Source of the DNA: an uncultured Muribaculaceae bacterium
GTDB lineage: Bacteria; Bacteroidota; Bacteroidia; Bacteroidales; Muribaculaceae
Assembly: GCA_910585285.1 (NCBI GenBank)
Contig: CAJUDL010000001.1
Coordinates: 67,292 to 131,291 of the forward strand
Reading direction: 5' to 3'
Length of the DNA: 64,000 nucleotides
The notes under the pieces are model-generated. The model saw only the letters and a list, made by a program, of their open reading frames with translations. It had not been told where the DNA came from and made no database searches. Shown here in pieces: positions 17,406-26,570 of this stretch (position 1 is its first letter; the number at the start of each line of letters is the position of its first letter). Made by a program: the position numbers and the translations under genes.

Positions 17406-18656
17406 ATGAAAACAAGAAATCTTTACTACGCGATCGCGCTCTGCGCCGGAACAGCAGCTTTCTGCCTTCCCGCGAACGCACAGGATGTTTTCGTAGATGA
17501 AGCTACTACGGTAACTGAATTCACATGCGACAACACCACACGCTACTTCTCCAATTGGCGCAACAATTGGTTTATCGAAGTAGAAGCCGGTATCAACCAG
17601 CCTTTCGTAGAACGAGGTGACGCAAAGACTCCGGGCGACAATGTTAGCCGTCATAAAATGACACTCACCTATGGTGTCGGTTTCGGTCGCTGGGTTTCTC
17701 CTTACATCGGATTCCGTATCAAAGCTCTTGGCGGGGCATTGCACTGGGATAACCCCATGCAGCCAGATATCCACAATGGCTGGGCTCGCGCAAAACACGT
17801 TAATCTCCAGGCAGAATTCATGTGGGATATGTTCAATTCTCTTGGTGGAGTTAACGACAACCGTGTCTTCTCAATCATTCCATTTGTAGGTCTTGGCGGT
17901 GATGCCACTTGGGATTTCCGCAACGCTCAGGGTGGAGAACCTGCAGGAACAAACGTTTACAATCGTCACAACAAACCGAAGAGCGTGGCATGGTCTCTTC
18001 CTGTATCAGCAGGTTTGCAGTTCCGCTTCCGTCTTTGCGAATATGTTGATTTCTTCGCTGAGGCTCGTGCATCTTTCTATGCCGACACTTGGAACAACAG
18101 CGTTCACGGAAACTCAATTGATGCCAATGTAGCAGTTCTCGGTGGTTTCAACTTCAATATCGGTGGCCGTAGCTTCGGCACATTCAACCAGTGTGCATAT
18201 GTATCTCAGATTGCCGCACTAAATGGTCAGGTCAACGACCTCCGTGCTCAGCTTCTCGCATGCGGAGAAGAGGTTGCAGCCCTTCAGGCTCAGCTTCCTT
18301 GCCCCGAACCCGTGCAGAAAGATTGCGTGAACGCACCTCTTATGACAACTGTCCGCTTCACCATCAATTCAGACAAGATCATGCCTACAGAGGAAGTGAA
18401 TGTCTACAACATGGCGGAATGGCTTAAAGCTAATCCTGAAGAGAAGGTTGTTATCTGCGGTTATGCCGACAAGGATACCGGTACATCCGAATACAACATG
18501 GCTCTCTCAGAGAAACGTGCCAATGCAGTTGCCGATGCTCTTGTGAACACTTACGGAATCAGCCGCGATCGTCTGACAATCAAATATGACGGCTCTTCTG
18601 TTCAGCCTTACAGCACCAATGACTGGAACCGTATCGTGATCTTCACCCAGAAATAA
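17406..18656 (+). CDS. OmpA-family outer membrane porin/peptidoglycan anchor
   Basis: 416 aa. A signal peptide (cleaved after NAQ or ANA, about residue 26), an N-terminal 8-stranded-type barrel (about 45-265), a short linker containing a coiled stretch (IAALNGQVNDLRAQLLACGEEVAALQAQL), and the C-terminal OmpA peptidoglycan-binding domain (about 310-416) with GYADKDTGTSEYNMALSEKRANAV. The domain binds diaminopimelate and anchors the outer membrane to the cell wall. It is followed by a strong terminator. The upstream 197 bp is AT-rich, but I could not identify a clean TTTG/TAnnTTTG pair. Confidence 0.93.
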   Translation: MKTRNLYYAIALCAGTAAFCLPANAQDVFVDEATTVTEFTCDNTTRYFSNWRNNWFIEVEAGINQPFVERGDAKTPGDNVSRHKMTLTYGVGFGRWVSPYIGFRIKALGGALHWDNPMQPDIHNGWARAKHVNLQAEFMWDMFNSLGGVNDNRVFSIIPFVGLGGDATWDFRNAQGGEPAGTNVYNRHNKPKSVAWSLPVSAGLQFRFRLCEYVDFFAEARASFYADTWNNSVHGNSIDANVAVLGGFNFNIGGRSFGTFNQCAYVSQIAALNGQVNDLRAQLLACGEEVAALQAQLPCPEPVQKDCVNAPLMTTVRFTINSDKIMPTEEVNVYNMAEWLKANPEEKVVICGYADKDTGTSEYNMALSEKRANAVADALVNTYGISRDRLTIKYDGSSVQPYSTNDWNRIVIFTQK

Positions 18657-18711
18657 AAGAAAAGATTCAAAGGTCAGGTAAAGATAAATAATATAATTCT
18701 TCGTAACGATG

Positions 18712-18742
18712 AGGAGTCCCGCTTTTGGCGGGGCTCCTTTTG
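18712..18742 (+). terminator. Rho-independent terminator of ompA-like gene
   Basis: An 11-bp GC-rich stem (AGGAGTCCCGC with GCGGGGCTCCT, one G-U pair), loop TTTTG, followed by TTTT. It is 55 bp after the OmpA stop. Confidence 0.9.
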
Positions 18743-18793
18743 TCTATGTCCGTTTTTATGGTTGCAAAACATAAAAAATTACCTACGATTTAT

Positions 18794-18824
18794 TTTGTGG
18801 AGTTAAATAAAGTTTGTAAGTTTG
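18794..18824 (+). promoter_or_regulatory. Bacteroidetes promoter of gdhA
   Basis: A -33 box TTTG (18794-18797), a spacer of exactly 19 bp and a -7 box TAAGTTTG (18817-18824). This fits the Bacteroidetes consensus TTTG N19-21 TAnnTTTG. It predicts a start near 18831 and a 5' leader of about 125 nt that contains the heptad array. Confidence 0.8.
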
Positions 18825-18845
18825 CAGCATTGAAACGTATCTCTC

Positions 18846-18922
18846 GGGCTTTAGGCTTTAGGCTTTAGGCATTAGGTCTGCGGGATCGTAATTCAACATT
18901 AAACATTACACCTTTAACATTA
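18846..18922. repeat. Heptad arrays in the gdhA leader
   Basis: GGGCTTT, AGGCTTT x2, AGGCATT, AGGTCTG in phase (18846-18880), then AACATTA x2, CACCTTT, AACATTA in phase (18895-18922). The two unit types are the same as at 15042-15105, with the TAATGTT type inverted. The array lies between the predicted promoter and the start codon. Confidence 0.87.
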
Positions 18923-18956
18923 AATTAAATCTAACCATAAGTCTAAAAAGATTATC

Positions 18957-20294
18957 ATGAACATTAATGAAATCATGGCCAATCTTGAGGCCAAACACCC
19001 CGGTGAGAAAGAGTATCTCCAGGCTGTAAGAGAAGTGCTTCTCTCTGTAGAAGAAGTTTACAATCAGCATCCCGAATTCGAGAAGGCTAAGATTATCGAA
19101 AGAATGGTTGAGCCTGATCGTATTTTCACTTTCCGTGTATCCTGGGTTGATGACAAAGGTGAGGTTCAGAACAACATCGGTTATCGCGTTCAGTTCAACA
19201 ACGCTATCGGTCCCTACAAGGGAGGTATTCGTTTCCACGCTTCTGTAAACCTTTCAATCCTCAAATTCCTCGGTTTCGAGCAGACATTCAAAAACGCTCT
19301 TACAACTCTGCCGATGGGTGGTGGCAAAGGTGGTTCAGACTTCAGCCCCCGTGGCAAGAGCGACGCAGAGATCATGCGTTTCTGCCAGGCTTTCATCCTT
19401 GAGCTTTGGCGCAACCTCGGTCCCGATCGCGATGTTCCCGCCGGTGATATCGGCGTAGGCGGTCGTGAGGTCGGCTATATGTATGGTATGTATAAGAAAC
19501 TTGCCCGTGAGAATACAGGTACATTCACAGGTAAGGGTCTTTCATTCGGTGGTAGCCGTATTCGTCCCGAGGCAACCGGTTTCGGTGCTCTCTATTACAC
19601 TCAGGCAATGCTCGCAGACCTTGGTCAGGACATCAAGGGCAAGACCATTGCAATTTCCGGTTTCGGTAATGTTGCATGGGGAGCCGCAACAAAAGCTACA
19701 GAACTCGGTGGAAAGGTTGTTACCATCTCCGGTCCTGACGGCTACATCTACGATCCCGCCGGTCTTGATGCTGAGAAAATCGAATACATGCTCGAACTTC
19801 GTGCATCCGGCAACGACATCGTTGCTCCTTATGCCGACAAGTTCCCCGGCTCAACATTCTTCGCAGGCAAGAAACCTTGGGAGCAGAAAGTGGATATCGC
19901 ACTTCCTTGTGCAACTCAGAACGAGCTTAACGGTGACGATGCGAAGCAGCTTGTTGCCAACAATGTTCTCCTCGTTGCAGAGGTTTCCAACATGGGTTGC
20001 ACACCCGAAGCTATCGATACATTCATCGAGAACAAGATTCCTTATGGTCCCGGCAAGGCAGTCAACGCCGGTGGCGTAGCTACTTCCGGTCTTGAGATGA
20101 CTCAGGATGCAGAGCATCTGCAGTGGTCGGCAGCTCAGGTTGACGAGAAGCTTCACCAGATCATGCACGACATCCATGAGGCTTGTGTTGAATATGGCAA
20201 ACAGCCCGATGGATATATCAACTATATGAAGGGTGCCAACATCGCCGGCTTCCTCAAGGTTGCAGACGCAATGATGGCACAGGGTATTATCTAA
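18957..20294 (+). CDS. gdhA: NADP-type glutamate dehydrogenase
   Basis: 445 aa, cytosolic, hexameric family I type. Interconverts 2-oxoglutarate plus ammonia and glutamate. Seen: YRVQFNNAIGPYKGGIRFH, the catalytic-lysine region PMGGGKGGSDF (about residues 120-130), DVPAGDIGVGGREVGYM, a Rossmann motif FGNVAWGAA and the C-terminal NAGGVATSGLEM. Length matches NADP-dependent enzymes used for ammonia assimilation. It has its own TTTG/TAAGTTTG promoter 130 bp upstream, a leader filled with heptad repeats and a terminator directly after the stop, so it is probably monocistronic. Confidence 0.96.
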   Translation: MNINEIMANLEAKHPGEKEYLQAVREVLLSVEEVYNQHPEFEKAKIIERMVEPDRIFTFRVSWVDDKGEVQNNIGYRVQFNNAIGPYKGGIRFHASVNLSILKFLGFEQTFKNALTTLPMGGGKGGSDFSPRGKSDAEIMRFCQAFILELWRNLGPDRDVPAGDIGVGGREVGYMYGMYKKLARENTGTFTGKGLSFGGSRIRPEATGFGALYYTQAMLADLGQDIKGKTIAISGFGNVAWGAATKATELGGKVVTISGPDGYIYDPAGLDAEKIEYMLELRASGNDIVAPYADKFPGSTFFAGKKPWEQKVDIALPCATQNELNGDDAKQLVANNVLLVAEVSNMGCTPEAIDTFIENKIPYGPGKAVNAGGVATSGLEMTQDAEHLQWSAAQVDEKLHQIMHDIHEACVEYGKQPDGYINYMKGANIAGFLKVADAMMAQGII

Positions 20295-20317
20295 TTTGAT
20301 ACAAAACCAATCAAATA

Positions 20318-20352
20318 GAGGGGACGCCCGTAAGGTGTGTTCCCTCATTTTT
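20318..20352 (+). terminator. Terminator after gdhA, just upstream of the next start
   Basis: A 10-bp stem with two G-U pairs (20318-20327 with 20337-20346), a 9-base loop, then ATTTTT. It ends 4 bp before the ATG of the EEP-family gene, so that gene probably depends on readthrough or a promoter inside gdhA. Confidence 0.75.
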
Positions 20353-20355
20353 GTT

Positions 20356-21285
20356 ATGAAAAAGGCGATTTTAATTTTAATGGTGGTATGGAGCTTTTCC
20401 ATATCTCAAATGGTTCAGGCGTCCGCTCCGGTAAGCTTTAATGTGGCCACTTATAATCTGCGGCAACAAAATGAGAGCGATTCATCAAAAGGGAACGGAT
20501 GGCAGAGGAGATGTCCCGTAATCTCACAGTTGATAAGATTTCATGAATTTCATATATTCGGCACGCAGGAAGGTTTCAAGAATCAGCTTGAAGATCTGAA
20601 ATCCGGACTTCCGGGGTATGAATATATCGGAGTTGCCAGGGATGACGGCAAAGAGGCGGGTGAGCATTCTGCAATTTTTTATGACACTGCCATGTTCGAA
20701 TTGTTGGATAAAGGTGATTTCTGGCTTTCGGAGACTCCTGAACGTCCCGGACTCGGCTGGGATGCTGCTTGTGTGAGGATATGTTCATGGGGAAAATTCA
20801 GGCATAAGGAATCGGGCAAGGTGTTTCAGTTTTTTAATCTTCATCTTGACCACGTAGGGAAGCAGGCAAGGATAGAAAGCGTGAAGCTTGTGCAAAAAAA
20901 AATGAAAGAGATAGGTCTGGATTTGCCGACATTTCTGACCGGCGATTTTAATGTTGATCAGACTCATGATATGTATGAGGTGCTGTCTTCTTCCGATTTC
21001 CTTTCAGATTCATTCAAGGTGGCGGATTTTGTATATGCCCTTAATGGAACATTCAACGGGTATCATACAGACGGATATACGGACAGCAGAATTGACCATA
21101 TATTTGTATCGAATGATGTGAAAGTTATTAAATACGGGGTGCTTACGGATACTTATCGGACATCGGCGGGAAACGCTTCTGCCGCTGAAGCTAATGACGC
21201 TCCGTCGGAAATAAGTATCAATGCTTATGAAAGCCGCACACCTTCCGATCATTTTCCTGTAAAAGTAAAAATCTGTATAAATTAA
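20356..21285 (+). CDS. Secreted endonuclease/exonuclease/phosphatase-family hydrolase
   Basis: 309 aa from ATG 20356, chosen because it begins a proper signal peptide (MKKAILILMVVWSF, cleaved near VQASA); an upstream TTG at 20296 would place terminator-derived residues in front of it. EEP-fold motifs: ATYNLRQQN, GTQEGF (metal-binding Glu), FFNLHLDHVG, FLTGDFNVD, DSRIDHIFVS and the final SDHFPVKVKI (catalytic His). Family members hydrolyse phosphodiesters or phosphomonoesters; the substrate is not evident. The signal peptide makes scavenging of phosphorylated or nucleotide compounds in the periplasm plausible. Confidence 0.88.
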   Translation: MKKAILILMVVWSFSISQMVQASAPVSFNVATYNLRQQNESDSSKGNGWQRRCPVISQLIRFHEFHIFGTQEGFKNQLEDLKSGLPGYEYIGVARDDGKEAGEHSAIFYDTAMFELLDKGDFWLSETPERPGLGWDAACVRICSWGKFRHKESGKVFQFFNLHLDHVGKQARIESVKLVQKKMKEIGLDLPTFLTGDFNVDQTHDMYEVLSSSDFLSDSFKVADFVYALNGTFNGYHTDGYTDSRIDHIFVSNDVKVIKYGVLTDTYRTSAGNASAAEANDAPSEISINAYESRTPSDHFPVKVKICIN

Positions 21286-21335
21286 ATAGCTTCTAAACAG
21301 CTTCCAGGTAGGCTGATTTTCATATTTACATCTGA

Positions 21336-22367
21336 ATGAAGGGTTCTATTCATGAGCGCATTGTCGCGAGCGTGTTGCTTTTGTTCTTAACGTTGTTTGA
21401 GATGGGTGCGGTGCATAATGGTGTTTTACCGGAAGATACGGTAATGAGGATCGAGGCAGACAAATTTCTACGTGAAATGCCGAAGGGCTTGCAGCTGCGT
21501 CAGGCATCGGCGATACGCAAAGCTATGGCGGGAGACTATCGCGACTTGGAAACGGTGAGACATTCCCGTAATAACAGACCTGCGATATCTAATAACGTTA
21601 AGGCTACAATGCTGTCATCTTGCTTATGCCTTTTTGAGCCGAGGGATTATGACGGAAAGCCGTTGCCTCTTCTTATCTATCTGCATGGTGGAGGATGGAC
21701 GTTTGGAAGCATCAACAGCTGTGGACGCTTTTGTAATCAACTTGCCGCTTCAGGTAAGGTTAAGGTGATGGCGGTGGATTACCGGCTGGCTCCGGAATAT
21801 CCTTATCCGTGTGGGCTTGAAGATTGTTGCGATGCTATGCGTTATGCTGTTGAGAACAGTGGTTTATTGAATATTGATCCTGACCGTATAACGGTAGGAG
21901 GAGATTCGGCAGGAGGGAATCTTGCAATAGCTCTTGTCTTGTCAGGAAAATGTGATAGGTTGCCGGAATCACTTCTGTTGTTTTATCCGGTGACTAAGGC
22001 TTTTGCTGATAATTCAGAATCTTGGGATACATATGGTTCGGGTTTTGGACTTGATTCTGAGATTATGGAAATATTCAATGAAGCATATGTAGGAGAAGAG
22101 GATGCCCGGAATCCTTGCATAAGTGTAGGTTTATATGAAGAAGAGGCTCTTGGCATATTGCCAAGAACCCTCCTTGTTGCGGCAGAGCGCGATATATTAT
22201 GTGATCAGGGCAAGGAATTTGCCGGAAAGACCCATGAAAAAGTGAGGAGAGTTGAGTTTCCGGGTGCTGTTCATCTGTTTATAACTGTTCCGGGACAGGA
22301 AAGAGCTTTCAATAAGGCTGTTGAACTGACCCTTCGGTTTATAATAAATAATCAGGAAACAACCTGA
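21336..22367 (+). CDS. Exported alpha/beta hydrolase, HSL/bacterial esterase family
   Basis: 343 aa. Hydrophobic N-terminus (residues about 8-25) consistent with a signal peptide or anchor. The oxyanion motif HGGGW is present in YLHGGGWTFGS, the nucleophile elbow is GDSAGGN, the acid Asp is in AAERDILCDQ, and the His is in GAVHLFI. This is the hormone-sensitive-lipase-like group that cleaves short acyl esters, including acetyl or feruloyl groups on glycans. Substrate unknown. It follows the EEP gene by 50 bp on the same strand and its stop is only 3 bp from the convergent BspA-like gene. Confidence 0.87.
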   Translation: MKGSIHERIVASVLLLFLTLFEMGAVHNGVLPEDTVMRIEADKFLREMPKGLQLRQASAIRKAMAGDYRDLETVRHSRNNRPAISNNVKATMLSSCLCLFEPRDYDGKPLPLLIYLHGGGWTFGSINSCGRFCNQLAASGKVKVMAVDYRLAPEYPYPCGLEDCCDAMRYAVENSGLLNIDPDRITVGGDSAGGNLAIALVLSGKCDRLPESLLLFYPVTKAFADNSESWDTYGSGFGLDSEIMEIFNEAYVGEEDARNPCISVGLYEEEALGILPRTLLVAAERDILCDQGKEFAGKTHEKVRRVEFPGAVHLFITVPGQERAFNKAVELTLRFIINNQETT

Positions 22368-22370
22368 TTT

Positions 22371-25300
22371 TCAGTTTACTGCTACTTTGTACGAAAGACC
22401 GTCGATTGTGACGATATAAGTGTCAGGGGAGAGCCCATTGATGATTTTGCGTCTGTCTTTTACAATCAAACGTCCGTCTATGGTATATATCCGCACGATG
22501 CTTTCGTCATTGGCGCCAATAATTTCAATGCTGCCCTGTTTTGTATTGATTCTTACCGCACCATTGTCAATTCCAATATCATTTATTCCCGAGCCGTCAT
22601 TGACTTTGACCTTGCAGGTGGCGACATATTTGTCCATGAAGGTTATTGTTGCTGAAACTTCCGCTTCTCCCGTTCTTTTTGCAAGCACAATGCCGTTTGC
22701 ATCAACTGAGACGATATCGTTATCCGAAGATTCCCAGTTTATTTGAAGTCCTGAATAATCATCAGGTGCTATTTCGGCGATAAGTTGGACAACGTTGTTT
22801 TCTTGCAAAACAATCTCTTTTTTGTTGATTGAGAATGAAGTTATGCTGATCGGACGCACTTCATTGGAAGTTGATTGTTTGTAATTTTCAACAGCAGTTT
22901 GAGGAACATAGACCACAACTGTTTGCCTGAGACCTGCATTCGCAAGATTGGCAGGAGCTTGCTGCGTGTGAAAATACAAAGCATTGAGCTTGGAGGCGGA
23001 TTGGAACGCATTTTCACCGGTGAATGCCATAAAGGTTCCCGGGAAATCAATGTGTTCCACTCCAGAAGAATAGAAAGCACCTTTCCCGATATTTTCGAGT
23101 CCTTCGCTGAATCTGATTTCCCGGAGGTTGGTGCAGTTACCGAAGACATAATCACCAATGGCAGTGCGGCAATAAGGTAATGATATGCTGCTCATTGGAG
23201 CGAACCGGAAGGCATCGTTGTCGATCTGTAACGATACAGCTTCTGCACGGGTCTTTTCATCGCGAGATTCAAAAGTGATGTTCTCAAGAGCCGAAAGATT
23301 GGAGAATTCGTATTGTCCGATATATTCCACATCTTTCCCTATCACAAGCGATTTAAGATTGCTGCATTCATAGAATGGCTGAATAGAACTTTTTCCATTG
23401 AAGGATTTTTCGATGTTAGGGATATTGTAATATACGGAATCGAGTGTAGCCACATTGTAAAAAGCTCTGTCTCCTAAATATTCAACATCATCATTAAGCG
23501 TAATATTTGTTATACCTGAGCTCCCTTCAAAAGCGTTGTTGCCAAAATATTTGCAATTGTCGAGATCAATGTCGCATGAGAAGTTGCATTCCGAGAATGC
23601 GGATTGCCCTACGTACTTTATCGGACGTGGAAAGTTATCTATTGTAAGTGGAAATCTATAAAATGCGTATTGTCTGATTTCTAATGGTGTGGAGGATGGC
23701 TCTATGATAAGACGTCTCAGATTGGTTCTGATGGAAGCATCATTTAAGAAACTGCCTGGAACCTTCTCTACTTCCGCACCGATAGTGACTGACTCAAGCC
23801 CATTGGCTGTAAAAATGCAATATGATTCGTCTTCCTGATCCCAATAATACTGGCTACCGATAATTAGGTTTGGAGAATAGAGTTTCAAATCATACAATGC
23901 TGAGCATCCCCAGAAACTTTGTGCGCCCGCATATTTTAAGTGTTTGCCTAAAATTAGAGTGCTGATGTTGGTGTTGCGAAAAGCACGATATCCGATGTAT
24001 TCAAGGCTTTCGGGCCAATAACTGATATCAAGTTTAGGACAATCGGAAAAGGCATAGTGACCTATCTGTAGAAGACCATCATTAAGTACCACTTCCTCAA
24101 GGTTCTTCATTTCTTGGAAAGAGTAGCAATCATGGTCGTCTTTATTCCCGATGTATCTCAATGAGGAGGGGAATACTATTTTCTTAATCCCATTCACAAA
24201 TGCTGCCTTCTCAGACCCAGCTCTTGCAACATTCAGTAAGCCTGAAGATATTGCAACAGTACCCTCTTTGAAAGTAAGTTCGCTTACAGGTGTGGGGTTT
24301 GAGGCAAGCTGGTAGGCGACTTTCCCGATATAGATTATGCTGTTTTCAGCAGGCTGTTTTAATCCCCATTCCAGGGGGAAGGCATGCTCTCCGATGGAGA
24401 CAAGAGATTCCGGCAGAACTATGGAGGTAAGTGACTGACAGCCATTGAAGGCATAGTTTCCAACGGATTCAAGACCTTCTGGGAGAGTGATGACCTTAAG
24501 ATTCAAGTTGTTTTTGAATGCCGATGCCCCAATCGTTTTGAGTGCAGAGGAGAATATGATTTCATTGACCTTGGTATATGCAAATGCCCCTGTCGGTATA
24601 TTCGTTATGTTGCTAAGATCTATAGTTCCTGTTAATGGAACACCTTCAAAAGCATCTTCCCCGATGAACTGTAAATGTTTAAGGTTTATGTAGTTTAGTT
24701 TCGTATCTTTGAATGCACAATCCCCGATTTCAATACAAGATTCCGGTAGGGTTATATCTGATATTGCAGATCCCTGGAAGGCGGCATTTCCTATTTTTGT
24801 CACTGATGCTGGAACAGAGATTGATTTCAGAGCGCATCCTGCGAAGGCAAGCACTCCTATTTCAGAGGGAGAATCTGGCATGACTATATTTTCAACCATT
24901 GATCCGTTGAACATGTACATTCCGATGGCTGGCAGATCCCGGGGCAATATGACACGTGTCAGGTTTTTATTATTAAAGAATCCTCCTGCAAGAGCATTGC
25001 TGTAAACTTTATATAAAGTTCCGCTGCCACCGAGTGAACCGCCGGTGCTGACTGTATCGATGCGGCATTCATCGGATATATAGAATTGGATCATGATTGC
25101 TCCGATTCCCACATCAGATGTGCCTATTTGTGTAGTATTATAAGGAATGTCACTGGCAACCAGTTTCACATTTGATAGATCGAGAATGGTCACACCTGCA
25201 ATTTTACCAGCACCCGAATTGATATAATTTATGTCGGTTGCGTTTATGTTGCCTGTTATCGTGAGTTCCTTAGGACGCGTTGGAAGATCAAGAAGCATAT

Positions 25301-26105
25301 CCTGTAGTGAGCCAGGTGTGGTCACATCAATGGTTTCGCTTATGAAGGATGTCGGTCGTGTCACTGTAAGCCTATAAGACGCAGATTCCTCTTTCCATGG
25401 TCCGTCAGCCTTAGCAGAGGCGGTAATGGTCGTTTCACCTTGGTCAATAATCGTTACCTCTCCTGTCGATGCTTCTACTGTTGCCACATTTATGTCGCTG
25501 CTTGAATATCTGATGCCTCCAAGATATCTCCCTTGGAGGGTAGGGGCAGTGAAGTCACTTCCCAAGGTAGCAGTGGCGGAGTTTGCCGACCACCGAAGAT
25601 TTCTTGCTCCCGTGCTGTCATACGTAATGGTAATGCTTCTTATGGTAACAGAAGTACCTGTCCCCTTGTTGAATTGTGTCATCAAGGATATATTGCCCCA
25701 CGGAATCGTAGCCGAAGGCTTTTCCCAGACATATGAATCGAATACTTCCCCCTCTTCCAGATTGTTGCTATTATTGAATGGAGTGTCACCAACCTTGGCT
25801 TCATAGACATTGAATAGCACTCTGCCGGATGTATTCTCATACGTTATAACTATCTTCGATACATCTGCAAAAGAATTTTTAGAGATGAGATACATTTCAG
25901 AGCCGGTAGTATAATCGATGGTAGCGGTTCCAGCCCATTCACGGGGTGTAGTCTCGTCAATATCCAGCAAGCACCAATTATTGTTGATTTCCTCGCCGGT
26001 AAATGTCTTTTCGATGAATACTTGCGCCCGTATCTGCACTGTATTGCAAAACATCATCATTACCAAAACTGCGGTAAAGATGTTGAATTTCCTTAATTTG
26101 CTCAT
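22371..26105 (-). CDS. BspA-like leucine-rich repeat surface protein with Ig-like domains and T9SS sorting domain
   Basis: 1244 aa from ATG 26105; this start is preferred over 26147 because it opens a signal peptide (MSKLRKFNIFTAVLVMMMF, cleaved near RAQ). Order: N-terminal jellyroll-like region, a Big_2 bacterial Ig-like domain (about 170-265), a long array of LRR_5/BspA repeats (about 330-1050; recurring patterns such as IGNAAFQGSAI, IGEHAFP, YIGYRAFRNTN), a second Ig-like domain (about 1075-1160) and a C-terminal T9SS type A-like domain (RIYTIDGRLI). BspA-type proteins mediate adhesion to host matrix or other bacteria; that role is inferred. It is monocistronic. Confidence 0.9.
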   Translation of the reverse strand: MSKLRKFNIFTAVLVMMMFCNTVQIRAQVFIEKTFTGEEINNNWCLLDIDETTPREWAGTATIDYTTGSEMYLISKNSFADVSKIVITYENTSGRVLFNVYEAKVGDTPFNNSNNLEEGEVFDSYVWEKPSATIPWGNISLMTQFNKGTGTSVTIRSITITYDSTGARNLRWSANSATATLGSDFTAPTLQGRYLGGIRYSSSDINVATVEASTGEVTIIDQGETTITASAKADGPWKEESASYRLTVTRPTSFISETIDVTTPGSLQDMLLDLPTRPKELTITGNINATDINYINSGAGKIAGVTILDLSNVKLVASDIPYNTTQIGTSDVGIGAIMIQFYISDECRIDTVSTGGSLGGSGTLYKVYSNALAGGFFNNKNLTRVILPRDLPAIGMYMFNGSMVENIVMPDSPSEIGVLAFAGCALKSISVPASVTKIGNAAFQGSAISDITLPESCIEIGDCAFKDTKLNYINLKHLQFIGEDAFEGVPLTGTIDLSNITNIPTGAFAYTKVNEIIFSSALKTIGASAFKNNLNLKVITLPEGLESVGNYAFNGCQSLTSIVLPESLVSIGEHAFPLEWGLKQPAENSIIYIGKVAYQLASNPTPVSELTFKEGTVAISSGLLNVARAGSEKAAFVNGIKKIVFPSSLRYIGNKDDHDCYSFQEMKNLEEVVLNDGLLQIGHYAFSDCPKLDISYWPESLEYIGYRAFRNTNISTLILGKHLKYAGAQSFWGCSALYDLKLYSPNLIIGSQYYWDQEDESYCIFTANGLESVTIGAEVEKVPGSFLNDASIRTNLRRLIIEPSSTPLEIRQYAFYRFPLTIDNFPRPIKYVGQSAFSECNFSCDIDLDNCKYFGNNAFEGSSGITNITLNDDVEYLGDRAFYNVATLDSVYYNIPNIEKSFNGKSSIQPFYECSNLKSLVIGKDVEYIGQYEFSNLSALENITFESRDEKTRAEAVSLQIDNDAFRFAPMSSISLPYCRTAIGDYVFGNCTNLREIRFSEGLENIGKGAFYSSGVEHIDFPGTFMAFTGENAFQSASKLNALYFHTQQAPANLANAGLRQTVVVYVPQTAVENYKQSTSNEVRPISITSFSINKKEIVLQENNVVQLIAEIAPDDYSGLQINWESSDNDIVSVDANGIVLAKRTGEAEVSATITFMDKYVATCKVKVNDGSGINDIGIDNGAVRINTKQGSIEIIGANDESIVRIYTIDGRLIVKDRRKIINGLSPDTYIVTIDGLSYKVAVN

Positions 26106-26147
26106 AATATTAAGAAGTTTGGTTTTCTGAAAATACTTATTATGCAA

Positions 26148-26570
26148 AATAAGTTTAAAGAAATCTTTTTGAAATCATGGTTTTCCGTGATGCTGCTTAA
26201 AAAATCAGATTATTATTTTAAAAACATAACTTACGATTTACCGGGCGCAGCCCGATAAGGTGAAAGGTTATAGGTAATAGGGTAAAGGTGAATTGGCGCG
26301 CCTCAACAAACCGAGTCAACTAAATATTTAGACGCGAAGGGCGTGGGTCAGACATTAGAGTCATGTCAATTTATCCTTTTTTACCTGTTACCTTTTACTT
26401 ATTCCCTTATCGAACTCGGTTCGATAAATGCGGATTTAATGGTTGGATTTTTTTGTTTAAGCATCAAATTGAATGCCTGAATTGTTTTATTATAAGTATG
26501 ACATCGAAATTATTTAATGTATTAACTAATTTGCGGATCATACTTAAAACAATTTATAGAACCATATGCT
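26148..26570. other. Intergenic region with inverted heptad element
   Basis: 423 bp between the divergent BspA-like and barrel genes. It contains the heptad pair described separately, plus a TTTAGACG-rich centre and an 8-bp inverted pair (AAGTATGA/TCATACTT) near 26496-26547. A 94-residue plus-strand reading across 26363-26647 has no coding character and is not called. Confidence 0.6.
26258..26407. repeat. Inverted pair of heptad arrays (AGGTNAA type)
   Basis: Left arm: five exact 7-bp units AGGTGAA, AGGTTAT, AGGTAAT, AGGGTAA, AGGTGAA (26258-26292). Right arm, inverted: TTTACCT, GTTACCT, TTTACTT, ATTCCCT (26380-26407). Flanks CCGATAAGG and CCTTATCGA are also inverted. The centre is about 87 bp. 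Confidence 0.85.

Noticed and set aside
20296..20355. TTG start for the EEP-family gene
   Set aside because: The added 20 residues are translated from the gdhA terminator and precede a complete signal peptide beginning at ATG 20356.
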